Shown in pieces: positions 1-9,785 of a stretch of 53,788 nucleotides of DNA. This DNA comes from Spirogloea muscicola. Its lineage: Eukaryota; Streptophyta; Zygnematophyceae; Spirogloeales; Spirogloeaceae. The position numbers and the translations under genes are program-made. The stretch is from positions 1,334,660 to 1,388,447 of the forward strand of contig WELB01000001.1 of the NCBI GenBank assembly GCA_009602725.1. The letters run 5' to 3'. Under the pieces are notes generated by a model. That model had not been told where the DNA came from and did not search any database. It saw nothing but the letters and a program-made list of their open reading frames with translations. Position 1 is the stretch's first letter, and every line of letters starts with the position of its first letter.

Positions 1-3000
1 GGCGTGGGCCATCGCCGCCGCCGCCGCCGGCGGCGCCGGCGGCGCGGGCGTGGACCTCGAGCCGGGCCTGCTGTACGACGACGGCGCCACGCTCGGCGCG
101 AAGCTGTGAGCGCCGCCGCCACCACCCGGTAGCGCTGACGGGCCAGCGCAGGACGGAGCCGTCGGCGCAGATCAATTTTTTTTGGGTTTTCGGATGTGAA
201 CCCACGACCTCAAGGTCATGGGGAGCCACCCTGTGCAGGCAGGTGGGCGAGGCCGTGGAGGCGGCGCTGCAGAGGCTCGGCTGCCCGCACGCGCTGCAGG
301 CGCACCAGCTGCAGGGCCTGGACTACGCCGCCATCCTGCCCGTCGCCGCGTGGCTCCTCAAGCGCGCCCAGCGCACGCGCAAGGACCGCTCCAAGAAGGT
401 GCGCTGCGCCCACCACCGACGCAGCTGGGCACTGTTGTTCTCGAATGTGAGCTCAGGCATGTAGCCAGTGCTGGCGGAACAGTTTCCAGCAATGCAGTGA
501 GCAAGCTCGCAGCGGTAGCCATTGATCTGTGGGGGAGACACAGGGCATGGAATTCTTGGGTTGGGTTTGAGGGTCATGGTTCCGGGTTAGGGGCCTGCAT
601 GAGGGCTAGGACATCTGCTGCTCAGGCACACCCACGTGCCACGTCTGGCAAGGAGAGCGGTTGCATCAGCTGTCAAGCCCGGCCCAACCGAAGAATGAGT
701 TTACTTAAGCCTGACATCTGACGCCATCACTCATCTGCCAGCTGGAGAGTTATGCGATCCACCGATTCCATGCTGATCTCGACAACGCGAGTTGCAGTCT
801 TGAAGAGCGGGCGCAGGTTTGCAAGGCCCCCGCTTCCCTACTGCCATGGTGTTGACTGACATACTATTGCCAAGGCTCTAGTGACGGCTAAAGTCATCAA
901 TTCACAAGCTGTGGCATACATCTGCTCCAAAATAGAGATTTCTGGCTCCCTTATCCATCAGGTCCTTAAGCTGCCTGCTAAACCAAACCCTTTGCTCCAT
1001 TTCGCTGGCTGGAGCACAGCTCTTAGCTTGGGAGAAGGAGTTGTACATTGTGGGCGTCCCTCCAACGTGTTCAGCGTAGGGTCAGCCCTAGCCTCGCCAA
1101 GTGACTTAGACCACAGCTCTGACCCTTTTCAATGATTGCCACTTGTTCGAATGAGCCAGCCTACCTCGACTAGCATGGCATCAGAGCAACGTGTGCCCAA
1201 GCAGCTTCCTACTAGAGGACTTGGGCTGAGCTCAGGCCCTGTTCCCGGCCCTCTCCAGGGTGCAGCAAGAGGCCCAACAACCGGCAGAGGAGGTCAGCGC
1301 CAGCAGCTGCCTGGGACAGGAGCGCCAGGTGCTTTGCATTAATACTTTCCAAGGTCCTCCGTCAGATTGCCGAATGCCCTCTTAGCTTGTAGGACTATGG
1401 AGTGATGACTGATACTCTCATCTTAGAAGTGACTCACGAGAAGCTCTGCTGGCGCCACAGCTCTTGGGTGAGAAGGTAATCCGTAGCGGCAGGCTGCTAG
1501 ACTTGCGGAGCAGCGCCGAGGCGCGTTTGGAGGCCTCCTCGACTTTGCTCGCTGCTCAGGTCCGCAGCTTCCGTCATACGTGGCCGCCATTTTGAACCAT
1601 GATGTCGCATCTCTGTGAGCATGATTATGTAAACCCTGCGACCGACAGTCTGCGAGCCTTGGCCTTGTTGGGTAGGTGGAGCAGTGCAAGGAAGCCGTGG
1701 AAAGGGAGCACGCAGTGCGCCTGGCAGCGGAGGAGGCTGGCGTTGGCAACCATGACCTTGAGGAGGTCGTTAGGCTCCTTGGCGAGCTTCAGGTGAGACA
1801 TGGATGCACAGATACCTTGTCCCAACTGGAGAATCTTGAAAGCTGTTCCTGATACTGCATGGATGCCTCATCCCATGTGTAGTCACTAGTACCAGACAAG
1901 GAAGTCCTCGTCCCTTCGAAATGGAATCCCGTGGATTGAATTGTCGCCCTCCATGTGGCAGGGCATGCGAGATAGGGAGCTGGATTTCAAGTCTACTTGT
2001 CGATCCCAGCGTGCAGAGCTGCAAGACTCCATCCATATGTTACGGGAAGCTGGCAACTCTCGAGAGCGGAGTCTGCAGGAAGTCCAAGCCGAGGAACTTC
2101 TTGTGGTAATAAGTCCTGAAAGGCACAAACCCCAAACCCCTAGTCCCTAAGCTCAGATGAATTTGAGCTCATCTGTGAGATCTGCAACGAATGTTCCTTA
2201 TGCTTAGAAACAGGTGTTGTGAGTAACAAGCAAGGGATCAAGAGTTGCTTAGCAAGACTACCAGATTCTTGCCCTTGCTTATTCCACTTGTCCTCCTGCA
2301 CTGCGAGGCATCAGTCAAGTCTGAGATACGAGCAAGCAAGAGCCTTGGATGTCGTGGTCACGGGGATGCCTGCATCTTGCTGCTGCTCACATGTCAAAGC
2401 CTGTGTTGCCCTTACTACCAACAGGAGCTTGACACATGCCGACAAAGAGTTGCAGCCTTAAGACATCAGCTTGACGAGGCACCATCACAGCGCGAACTTA
2501 TACAGTTGCACTTCTTGGCCCTCCAAGTCCACTTTTGAAATGAAGTAATCATTAATAAGCGATCACGAAATGTCTTGTATGATGTTAGGCACAGGAGTCT
2601 AAATAGGTGCACTCGCGGGACGAGGTTGTGTGACTTATTTACCTGCCTAAGCAGAGGAGCAGAACAACCCATGGTGGGCCTGCGTGCAGGTATGAGCGTC
2701 GTTTCGTGGAGCTCCACTGTCACATCCAGGTGGGGGTCATTGAGAGCCCCCTCATCTGCACTCTTCACTTAGGAGCCAGTTTCTATTGGTGCTCCTGTTT
2801 ACAAACCAGTGGAGTAATTACCCATGCTCATCCAGCTCATGACTCATTTTCCCACTCCTGACAGAGGAAGCTTCTGGATTCAAGGGGCCACTATAGGATG
2901 CACAATGTTGTTCTCTCCCTTTCCCAGTTTGCCGCCAAGGAAATCTCTTTGCTCTCGTCAATACAATCGCAGGTTATATCATATTACCAAAGGCCTGGCA

Positions 3001-3825
3001 GCTGCAATTCTCTACCTTGCATGCTTCTCGTGCTGTGTTGGTCTTACTTTGACCAGTCATGCTTGTAAGGCTTGTTAAGGCATAAAGTTTGTGAGCCTAA
3101 TCTCATCAATACAGATAATAAAGAGGCCACCACCTGACAATCTCGGCTCTTGAGGCAGGATTAAACTTGCTGAGTCTTAATAGCTCAATTTGCTTTGGCA
3201 GTTCGAGATTGCTATGTCATCGCCTGCAGGCTGTGAAAAATTTCTGGAGTCAATGCAGGCCATTGTGACGAGCGTGGAAGAGGTGAGTCCTATGACATGC
3301 TTTGCTGCAACACAGGCCTGTCTTGTCCTACTAAGGAGAGGAGCTCTGAAGGTTCTTGCACCATTGGTAAAAATTCCCATTACATAAGGTGTGACTGCCT
3401 AAGCCACCTTTGCCATTCGTGTGCCAGACACTGCAAAAGATGAGCAGGAAGGTAGAGGGGGAGCTCCTCACCTTGGCAGCCCTGCAGGAGAAGCAATCAG
3501 CAGAGTTGGCAGCCCGCAGCACATATGCCAGCCTTGTGAACGAGTTTCAGGTGCCTGACTAAAACGAGACAAGCTGTGCATACAAACAAGCTATGCTCCG
3601 CAGCAGAATTGACCTCTTCCCAATCTCTGATGAATGTTTGCTGGGATTGCTGATGCTTTATCCCATGTTACAGGCCAAAACAACACCCGGCCCCCTGAGA
3701 GGTGCATTGACAATGGCCAGCTGTTGACTGATGCTGTTGTTCAGGAAGAATTTTTGCGCCATGAACTTCTACAGAAGCAGCTGCAAGTGGCTGCCACTAG
3801 TGCCAGTTTGAGCACGGAAGGATAA
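1..3825 (+). CDS. CCDC93: CCDC93 homologue (Commander/CCC complex subunit), 5' partial
   Basis: CCDC93 pairs with CCDC22 and COMMD proteins in the CCC/Commander complex, which works with retriever and WASH in endosome-to-surface recycling. Exons that I can join in phase are 1-105, 239-398, 1266-1328, 1493-1559, 1685-1792, 1962-2105, 2425-2504, 2690-2729, 2865-2972, 3202-3282, 3428-3550 and 3745-3825 (TAA stop). The first two carry the end of the N-terminal calponin-homology-like domain: CPHALQAHQLQGLDYAAILP resembles the CPHQLEPHQIQGMDF stretch I recall from animal CCDC93. Later exons are coiled-coil. The block DEAPSQRELIQ followed by YERRFVELHCHIQ, then KEISLLSSI, then SSPAGCEKFLESMQAIV follows the animal C-terminal half in order. 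The start lies outside the window. Exons between 398 and 1266 and between 1328 and 1493 are not resolved. The gene converges on the SEC12 gene. Confidence 0.85.
176..232 (-). repeat. tRNA-like B-box with A-run inside CCDC93 intron (possible SINE remnant)
   Basis: On the minus strand this intron segment reads GAGGTCGTGGGTTCACATCC, close to a tRNA T-arm/B-box, and ends in a run of eight A before the intron start. The T-stem does not pair, so it is not a working tRNA. A tRNA-derived SINE remnant is the simplest reading. It could also be chance. Confidence 0.25.
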
Positions 3826-4207
3826 ATAGAGACAAGCAGGATGCAGATGAATGATAGCTCAAGAACGTTGCCTTCCCAGACGGCTACTTTGATATTCAGG
3901 AGAGATGATAGCCAATAGAGCAGCTACGCCTTCCTGCAGATGCAATGATGATCTTGGACGCAGGGAAGAATGCAGTCGCTCCCAAATGCTTGCCATAAGT
4001 CTACTGCATAGCATACTTCAAAGCCCTCGGTGAATGGCGAAGGGGCCAGCTCAAACAGCAGCATCGTAAAGAAGAGCATCCATGGACAATTTTGCAGGTG
4101 AATAGCACCAAATGGGGTTGTCAAGGCTTTTCATGCATAAGTTGTACATTGCTGGATGTGAATATGTACTGTCCAAGCTAACACGATGTTTACTGCAATC
4201 CTTGCTT
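3826..4207. other. Convergent 3' intergenic spacer
   Basis: This spacer lies between the stop of the CCDC93 homologue (+) and the stop of the SEC12 gene (-). I see no coding exon or RNA gene in it. It should hold the 3' UTRs and polyadenylation sites of both genes. Confidence 0.6.
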
Positions 4208-7200
4208 TCAGAGCTCCTCCTCAGGACGCATAGTCTTGGAGAGGAGCACATTGCCAGCGTCTGCTGTTGTTGATGCTGGAAAGTTCGCCACTGGAGACGG
4301 TGCGGACCATGTGAACCAACTAGGGATTGCCGGCGTGTCTTTTGGGAGTGCAAAGAAAGTCTCAGAGTACATGACATAAAAGAGTCCAAACAAGATGATG
4401 GAGCCGAGGAACATTGCTGCCAGGATGAGCCACGCCTTCCACTCTGCCATCCGACATGAGGCAATAGGACCTTGCATCAAAATCATATCAAGAAGCTGCA
4501 TAAACTGCGTCATTCATTGATGTTTAATCTTCTACATGGAGGTTGTTGAACCCTTGACGGTTTGCTTTAGAGACTTCCTGTACAAGCCTGTACTCGTACT
4601 CAGCGCACTCAAAAATGTAGTCCTCACATCTATGATAACTTAAAAAAGACATCTGACTAAAGAGCTCAAAGCATGCTGTAATACATGTAATGACAGACCC
4701 ACTCTGCAGGTAGATGTGCACAACAATGCCAGAAGGGGAGTGCATACCTGGAATGCTCTTTTTGATTGGCACCTGTGTCACACGGGCACTAGAGTCCGCC
4801 GAGACTGATAGGACAGACCTTCAAATTCAAGATAACAATACAAATGGCGTATCAGCAATACGAGGCATAAATTAGACAAGGTACGAGGCAAGGGACCACT
4901 AGCACATCAACACACCTTGACAAGAGACAAGGTATTCTTGAAGAGTTGGGTTAGCTTAAATTGTAGTCGAGCATGCATAAGACTCTGCAAAGAGCTTACC
5001 AGCCACTGGGAGAAAATTGAAGTGCTGTTATGAACACCATGTGTGCACTTTTCACTTTTCTCTTCACGGTCATAGTCTTTATATCCACAATGGCAACATC
5101 ACCAGCTGCGGAACCGCTGTGTACAGTGTGGTCATTGGTCAATATGTGGTACACATGTACCCAGGGGGTCACGAGACTTCTGTCTGTCAAAGAGCAAATG
5201 TGTGCTCACAAAAACCTATGACATTGGAAGCTAAGCAGAAGAAGCAGCACTAGGATCAAGTCCCTTCGAGATATAACCTGCAGGTTTTAGTATCCGACCA
5301 GAGTTGAATCTGCTCACGTGGCAAGATGCTTGCCACAAGGACTCGCAGCAAATGCTGAGATGGGCTCCTCATGGAGCTTCTTCGCACCCAACAACTTCCA
5401 GTTGGGGATATTATATACTGCCACAAAGCCACCAGTTTCTGCACAGCATAACAATGCATATCACTGTAAGGAGTGCTGCCAAGAGCTGCTACTTGCTGAA
5501 GAGCTGAAATATTGGACAGACAGCATAGTCATTGTAGAGATGTAGAGATGGACACCTGATGCATCAAGTAGTAAGTCTAAGGGAAGGTTCTCACTGCGAA
5601 CAATCGTAATGTACAAAAAGGGCATTGCATCAACCCTGGTGAATCGGCAAAACCCGAACCTTCCACCCTGTACACACGCCCATGTACCAGATATGAAGTG
5701 CTGAGCAATTCAGTGCTGAGCACCAGTTTTCATCCCTTGCTGCTCAAAGCAAGGTATTGTTTAGATGATATTCAAGCAACAATGGCATCGTCAACTGACA
5801 AGATGATCTCACCGCAGCAAACTCAAGAGTGGCAACTGGGCTGGATTCTGTCAGCTTCCACACTTTGCAGGGCCCAGTATCGGCTGTGGAAGCCACCATG
5901 TCGCCCTCAAGGCTGAATCTCCAGGAAATTTATAATGATTAGGCACTGATTGCTTCTCAGCCAAGTGACGACCCATGCTCAATAAGATCTACAGTTTGGT
6001 GCGAAAGAAACCAGAACTTTGTTGAGCTGCTGTTACCTGAAATCCAAATCCTTGATTGAAGTTGAGTGTGCCTTGGGCACATCTAAGACAACCTCCAAGC
6101 CTGGCCACTTCATCACTCTCAAGTGACCATCCTGCAAGTTCAAGAACTTGGATCCAGTATGTGGGCCGTGGCTGCTTGTTCACGTCACAGAAGGCTCAAA
6201 GCCAAGGGTGTGATGAGGAGACTACAGCTGAGCGAGGGTATCCCATGTCTTACATCAGCTGATAGTGAATCTGAATGCAGAAGGGGAGGTCCACATGGAG
6301 CAGTCAATTGCAGGTAGAAGCGCATGTAAGCAATGCCATGGGAGGGGTGGAAGCTTGGACCTTCTACCTCACCCCCTGCGGCTAGATGGGATCCATCTGT
6401 GCTGAAGACCAAGCACTTCTGCTCTCCAATTCCTTGAAGCACAGGAAGACTGGTCTTACTAGCAGATATGGAAGGTCCATCCTTGTCGTCGTCACCAAGG
6501 TGTAAAGAGAACAGTCTGCAAACCATTGCAGATAGATGGCAAGCCTCTTGTCACATGTGCTCACCAACACATCCACTTGCAAAATCTGGGGGTCTTTCCT
6601 CTGATGAATGGTTCAGTGAGAAGAGGCAGATGAAAAGGACAAATCAATGTCTAATCTTCCAGCTTCACAACTGACCACAGTTCCCCTCAAGTCAAGTGAC
6701 GGCCTCTACACTGTGTGACTAAGAATAGGTACCTGGAGTATCTCATTTATATACTTTTGTGCTCCTGCCAATACCTGCAGTCATTGGAGAAGGAAGCCAC
6801 AATGCCATCGCCACCAGGGTCCACAGCGCATCTAAAAGGAGCATCGTCTTCAGTATCAATCTCAGCTACCTGGTTGTCCAGAAGAACAGTGGGGATGAGC
6901 TTGGTGCTGCAAAATCATGCTAGCCAAGCAACCATGAAAACGATCAAAGAACAACCTGAAAGACACCTAAGACCTCAGCAACCGAGTACCACAGAGCGGG
7001 TAAATTAGTGCAGGTAGGCACGAGTAGGGGGGGAACCGAAGTAGAAGATGGCATGCTGGAATCCATAGGTGTTACGAAGCTTTCTGCAGCATTGTCAGGG
7101 TTTGGCTAGGAGGTCCAGCAGTGGAGGACGCCTGATGAGTCATAAGGCAAATAGGTGCAGCTTATGCTCAAGCAGGGTCAGAGATTCAGATCGGCATGAG

Positions 7201-7462
7201 TCCCCGATGAGACTACCACTTCTGGGCTGAGAAAGGCTATGAAAGGCAGTCGACGTGCCTGCTCCGAAAGCTCGTCCGCAGCTTCATTGTACCTGGCCAG
7301 CAGGAGGCGGTTCTTGACGCCGTGCTTGCGATCGCCCCCTCCGCCGCCAAATAGTACGAGGTCGCCGTGCGCGCTGTCGGCCTTCGTGCTGGCCCAGGAG
7401 GCGCAGAAGAGAGGCACGTCGTACTTGCGCGAGCACTTGAGGTAGTTCGCGCGCCTGGACAT
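4208..7462 (-). CDS. SEC12: SEC12/PREB-type WD40 guanine-nucleotide exchange factor for SAR1
   Basis: SEC12 is an ER membrane protein that loads SAR1 with GTP to start COPII budding. Ten exons join in phase on the minus strand: 7462-7259, 6869-6775, 6515-6368, 6131-6037, 5912-5813, 5667-5595, 5438-5318, 5116-5000, 4818-4748 and 4443-4208, giving 419 residues. Exon 1 starts MSRRANYLKC and has the glycine-rich loop (GGGGGDRKHGVKN) typical of the family. WD40 blades follow: CAVDPGGDGIV, CLVFSTDGSHLAAGGE, DGHLRVMKWPGLEVVLD, SIKDLDFSLEGDMVAS and FYGG-less later blades such as VAVYNIPNWKLLGAKKLHEE. A single C-terminal membrane segment (AWLILAAMFLGSIILFGLF) follows a tryptophan pair. The protein ends EEEL, not H/KDEL. 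The first intron starts with GC (CAG|GCACGT). It might equally be called PHF1-like, the plant SEC12 relative. Confidence 0.9.
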
Positions 7463-7770
7463 GGCTGGGGGGGCGGCTGCTGGCCCCGCTGTGCCGCGCC
7501 TGGCGGCGGGTGGCGACGAGCCCGGAGGAAGCGACGGGCTGAGGCAGAGGAGCTGGCGCTCCGCCTCTGCGAGGCTGCGGCCGACGCCGGCGACGGCGGC
7601 AACGGTGGCGGGCGAAGAAGAGAGAGAAGGCGCGCGGGGCAAGAAGCGGCTGCTGAAGTTAAAGAATCGACTGTATACTGCCAGCCAGATGCATACGGGT
7701 GTTCATGACGGAGCCAAAGGCTAGGCAGACAGGGCGCCCTCAATACCCCCCTGTCAGCAGTAGGAAGCCA
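7463..7770. promoter_or_regulatory. GC-rich 5' flank of the SEC12 gene
   Basis: This is the sequence directly upstream of the SEC12 start codon at 7460-7462. It is GC-rich and open in several frames on both strands, but I find no recognisable protein. It includes a short match (about 7610-7640) to the GCGCGCGG dispersed repeat seen elsewhere. Promoter identity is inferred from position only. Confidence 0.35.
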
Positions 7771-7965
7771 GATGAGCTGGCTTTTGAGAAAAAGCTCGCC
7801 CGTAGAAGAGAGGCTTTTGGGCTGGCTTTTCCAGCCCCTATTCTCAATGGGCGAGCAATTTCTTCTGATGAGCTGAGGGGAGGAAGAGCAACCCCGCTGC
7901 ATAGACCAGAAGAAAAAGCTCGCCCATAGAAGAGAGGGGCTGCAGAAGCCAGCCAAAAAAGAATT
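7771..7965. repeat. Cluster of retroelement 3' tails, both orientations
   Basis: A plus-strand tail core (stem-loop GGGCTGGCTTTTCCAGCCC, then ATTCTCAATGGGCGAGCA) spans 7819-7857. A minus-strand relative spans 7918-7955. A degenerate copy sits near 7775-7800. These match the 3' untranslated tail that follows the conserved retroelement C-terminus in other places in the window. Confidence 0.7.
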
Positions 7966-8360
7966 TTGTCTTTGGACAAAATCCAAAGAGCTACAGGAGA
8001 ATCACTCAGTAACCTCTGCTAAGCAGCCGCAGGTTGGAGATGCTAGGCTCGTTGAAGTGGGTCCCCTGGCCAGAAGCCAGAGGCAGCAGCGAGGGCTCTG
8101 CCGGCACGAAGGTGCAACGCCCGGGCCATAGACCTCTGCAGCGAGACGGCCAGGCGCATTCGATACACTTGCGCCAGCGACCCGACTGCAGGAAAGTCGA
8201 TTGGCTCCCCATGGAAGCGACGGGCGATGGTGTGGCGGGCGAGCTGGGTGAGCAGCTCGAGCCACCGAGCGCCCAGCGCCCCATGGGTATCAACCCTAAA
8301 CCCTAGACCAGAGGCTGCTGCAAGGGCGCGACCAGCCCGGCGATGCAAGGCAATCGCCTG
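7966..8360 (-). mobile_element. Family C non-LTR retrotransposon, 5'-truncated C-terminal fragment
   Basis: Read on the minus strand this encodes a C-terminal fragment with WLELLTQLARHTIARRFHG, GSLAQVYRMRLAVSLQRSM and the ending LRLLSRGY. The same order (GSLAQVFRMRLAVSMQRS) occurs in the near-complete element at 32-35.5 kb. Frame breaks and loss of everything upstream make it a dead 5'-truncated copy. Its own tail is the minus-strand copy at 7918-7955. A second, partial C-terminal copy is joined upstream, with a telomere-like junction at 8294-8306. Confidence 0.7.
8294..8306. repeat. Short telomere-like repeat (CCCTAAACCCTAG)
   Basis: This is almost two units of CCCTAAA, the plant and green-algal telomere repeat on its C-rich strand. 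It lies exactly between two joined retroelement C-terminal fragments. It is too short to be a telomere and may be chance or an insertion scar. Confidence 0.5.
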
Positions 8361-8404
8361 GGCCCGCCGCCGGGTGGTCCTTGTACTTGTGCGAAGGGAA
8401 TGCG

Positions 8405-8815
8405 TGTATATTAAGAGATGGGGAGGCCATGTGTGGCCAAGTACAAAGGCAAGCACATTGGACAAATGTACGTCACCTGCTGCTAAGCTGACCCGCTCAG
8501 TAACCACGAGTCAGCACATAGAGGTCGCTAGCTGACGCTCGAATACCGGACGGCAATTGACTAGCTCTTGTGCCAGCAGCTAAGGCTCGACCAGCTTTCT
8601 GATGCAGAGCATACGCCTGAGCTCGTTGCAGACAGGTTGACACTCGACGTCGCAGAAATGACAGATAGGCTGCCGGCATACCCATCTGGGCTGGGAGCAT
8701 ATCCTCGCGTCGTGCATATCCCAGACTCGCTATGTTCTCGAGTAGGGTATGGAAGCGAGGACCCAAGCAGCCGAAAGTGTCGATTGCGGCCGCCAGGCTG
8801 GCACAGTATTATGCT
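8405..8815 (-). mobile_element. Family B non-LTR retrotransposon 3' end, 5'-truncated
   Basis: The minus strand encodes MGPRFHTLLENIASLGYARR, then LRRRVSTCLQRAQAYALHQKAGRAL, ending SDLYVLTRGY and a TGA stop near 8497. The 3' tail continues to about 8405, including the sequence TTTGTACTTGGCCA shared with the copies near 9900, 16640, 31500 and 31830. The RT region is absent. Confidence 0.75.
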
Positions 8816-8879
8816 GGCAAGGAAGGGAGGGCCGCGAGCAGGGGCAGACTAGATGCGGCTGCTGATTCGGCTGAGCAAG

Positions 8880-9240
8880 GCCAACGTAGGGAATGGGCTC
8901 TTCCTGGGCCCCTTCATGGGCCTCCACCCGGCCTCCACCCGTGGACAGCACTTCAGGCCCCTCCGTCATTGTGGCCCCCTTCGAACCATTGACAACTCTG
9001 TTTCGGGCTGGCCTTTTCACAGCCCTTGCCCCCATTGGGAGAGCAACTTCTTCCCTGGCCCCTTCTTCCTGGACCCCTTTGGACCTTGTCGAGTTTTTCA
9101 AGGCTGGCTTTGCACAGGCCTCGCCCATCTTGGAGCTTTTACTTCGGATGAACTTGCATCTCTTCTTGGAAAAGCTTTTTCCTATAAGAAGGGCTGCTTC
9201 TGATAATGTGAAAAAGGAAATGGTCAGCCCCACTACATGG
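8880..9240. repeat. Degenerate retroelement-tail-derived region
   Basis: The stretch holds decayed relatives of the tail stem-loop, for example GGGCTGGCCTTTTCACAGCC near 9004-9023 followed by CCATTGGGAGAGCAACTTC. An ORF crosses it on the plus strand but shows no family resemblance, and I do not call it a gene. Confidence 0.4.
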
Positions 9241-9254
9241 ATGAACAAGGTGCA

Positions 9255-9345
9255 AAGAAAGGGGGGAAGGCGCGCGGGGCGCATGAAAAGAAATGGAGGC
9301 CAATTCAAGCCGACACATTGTTCAGGCAGAGTCTAGGGCAAACTA
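9255..9345 (+). repeat. Dispersed repeat R (GCGCGCGGGGCGCATGAAA type)
   Basis: This copy reads GAAGGCGCGCGGGGCGCATG, then a GGAGGCCAATTCAAGCCGAC block and a TTGTTCAGGCAGAGTCTAGG block. The same blocks in the same order recur inverted at 29950-30045 and, more diverged, near 52333-52430 and 52990-53095, with partial copies near 38925-39050 and 51963-52012. It has no coding potential that I can see. Confidence 0.7.
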
Positions 9346-9489
9346 AACAGGGCTACATAATACGCAGACCTAAAGAGAGTAATATGGGAAGCACAGTCGT
9401 CAGGACTGTGCTTTCCATATTGGCCTGCACGCGCCACGTGGCGGGCAGCCCCGCAAGACCTTCAGCGAAGTGCATTTGAGCGTCCTCTC

Positions 9490-9667
9490 TTTGCTGCGAA
9501 GACACTCAATAACCCCTGCTAAGCAGTCTCAGGTCAGAGATGCTAGGCTCCTGCAAGTGGGTCCCCGGGCCAGAGAAAGGGCTCTCCCATTGAGGATAGG
9601 GGCTGGAACAGCCAGCCCAAAAAATAATGAACCAGAGCCAGAGGCAGCAGCGAGGGCTCTATTTGTA
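9490..9667 (-). mobile_element. Family C 3' end interrupted by a solo tail
   Basis: This carries the family C C-terminal coding sequence on the minus strand (AATAACCCCTGCTAAGCAG at the stop end). A 56-bp tail unit is inserted at 9576-9631. The host sequence resumes at CCAGAGCCAGAGGCAGCAGC, as in uninterrupted copies at 11740, 29545 and 44305. Confidence 0.7.
9576..9631 (-). mobile_element. 56-bp solo 3'-tail insertion with 6-bp target duplication
   Basis: The insert is only the stem-loop tail (GGCTGGAACAGCCAGCCC region). Uninterrupted family C copies have two CCAGAG units at this point. Here there is one to the left (9570-9575) and two to the right (from 9632), so one extra copy flanks the insert as a target-site duplication. 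It carries no coding sequence. Confidence 0.65.
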
Positions 9668-9785
9668 GCTGCTTCTGTACTTGTCTTTCTTAGTGCTTCC
9701 CCTGGCCCCCTTCTTGTACTTTGTTCATTCTTTTTTGGGCTGGCTGTTCCAGCCCCTATCCTCAATGAGCGAGCACTTTCTTTCG
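9668..9785 (+). mobile_element. Solo family C 3' tail, plus orientation
   Basis: The tail runs from TTCTTAGTGCTTCCCCTGGC through CTTGTACTTTGTTCATTC to the stem-loop GGGCTGGCTGTTCCAGCCC at 9737-9755 and ends GAGCGAGCACTTTC. It lies head-to-head with the minus-strand fragment on its left. No coding part is attached. Confidence 0.65.

Noticed and set aside
7461-7724. Plus-strand Ala/Arg-rich ORF opposite the SEC12 start
   Set aside because: GC-rich shadow of the SEC12 first exon and its flank. No domain and no exon continuation.
7819-7857. Stem-loop as a rho-independent terminator
   Set aside because: The organism is eukaryotic, and the element is dispersed in both orientations and tied to retroelement stops.
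8893-9336. Plus-strand 147-codon ORF
   Set aside because: It crosses degenerate tail sequence and ends in repeat R. No sign of a host gene.
9255-9345. CRISPR-like repeat array
   Set aside because: The repeats are dispersed, inverted and irregularly spaced. No spacers and no cas genes.
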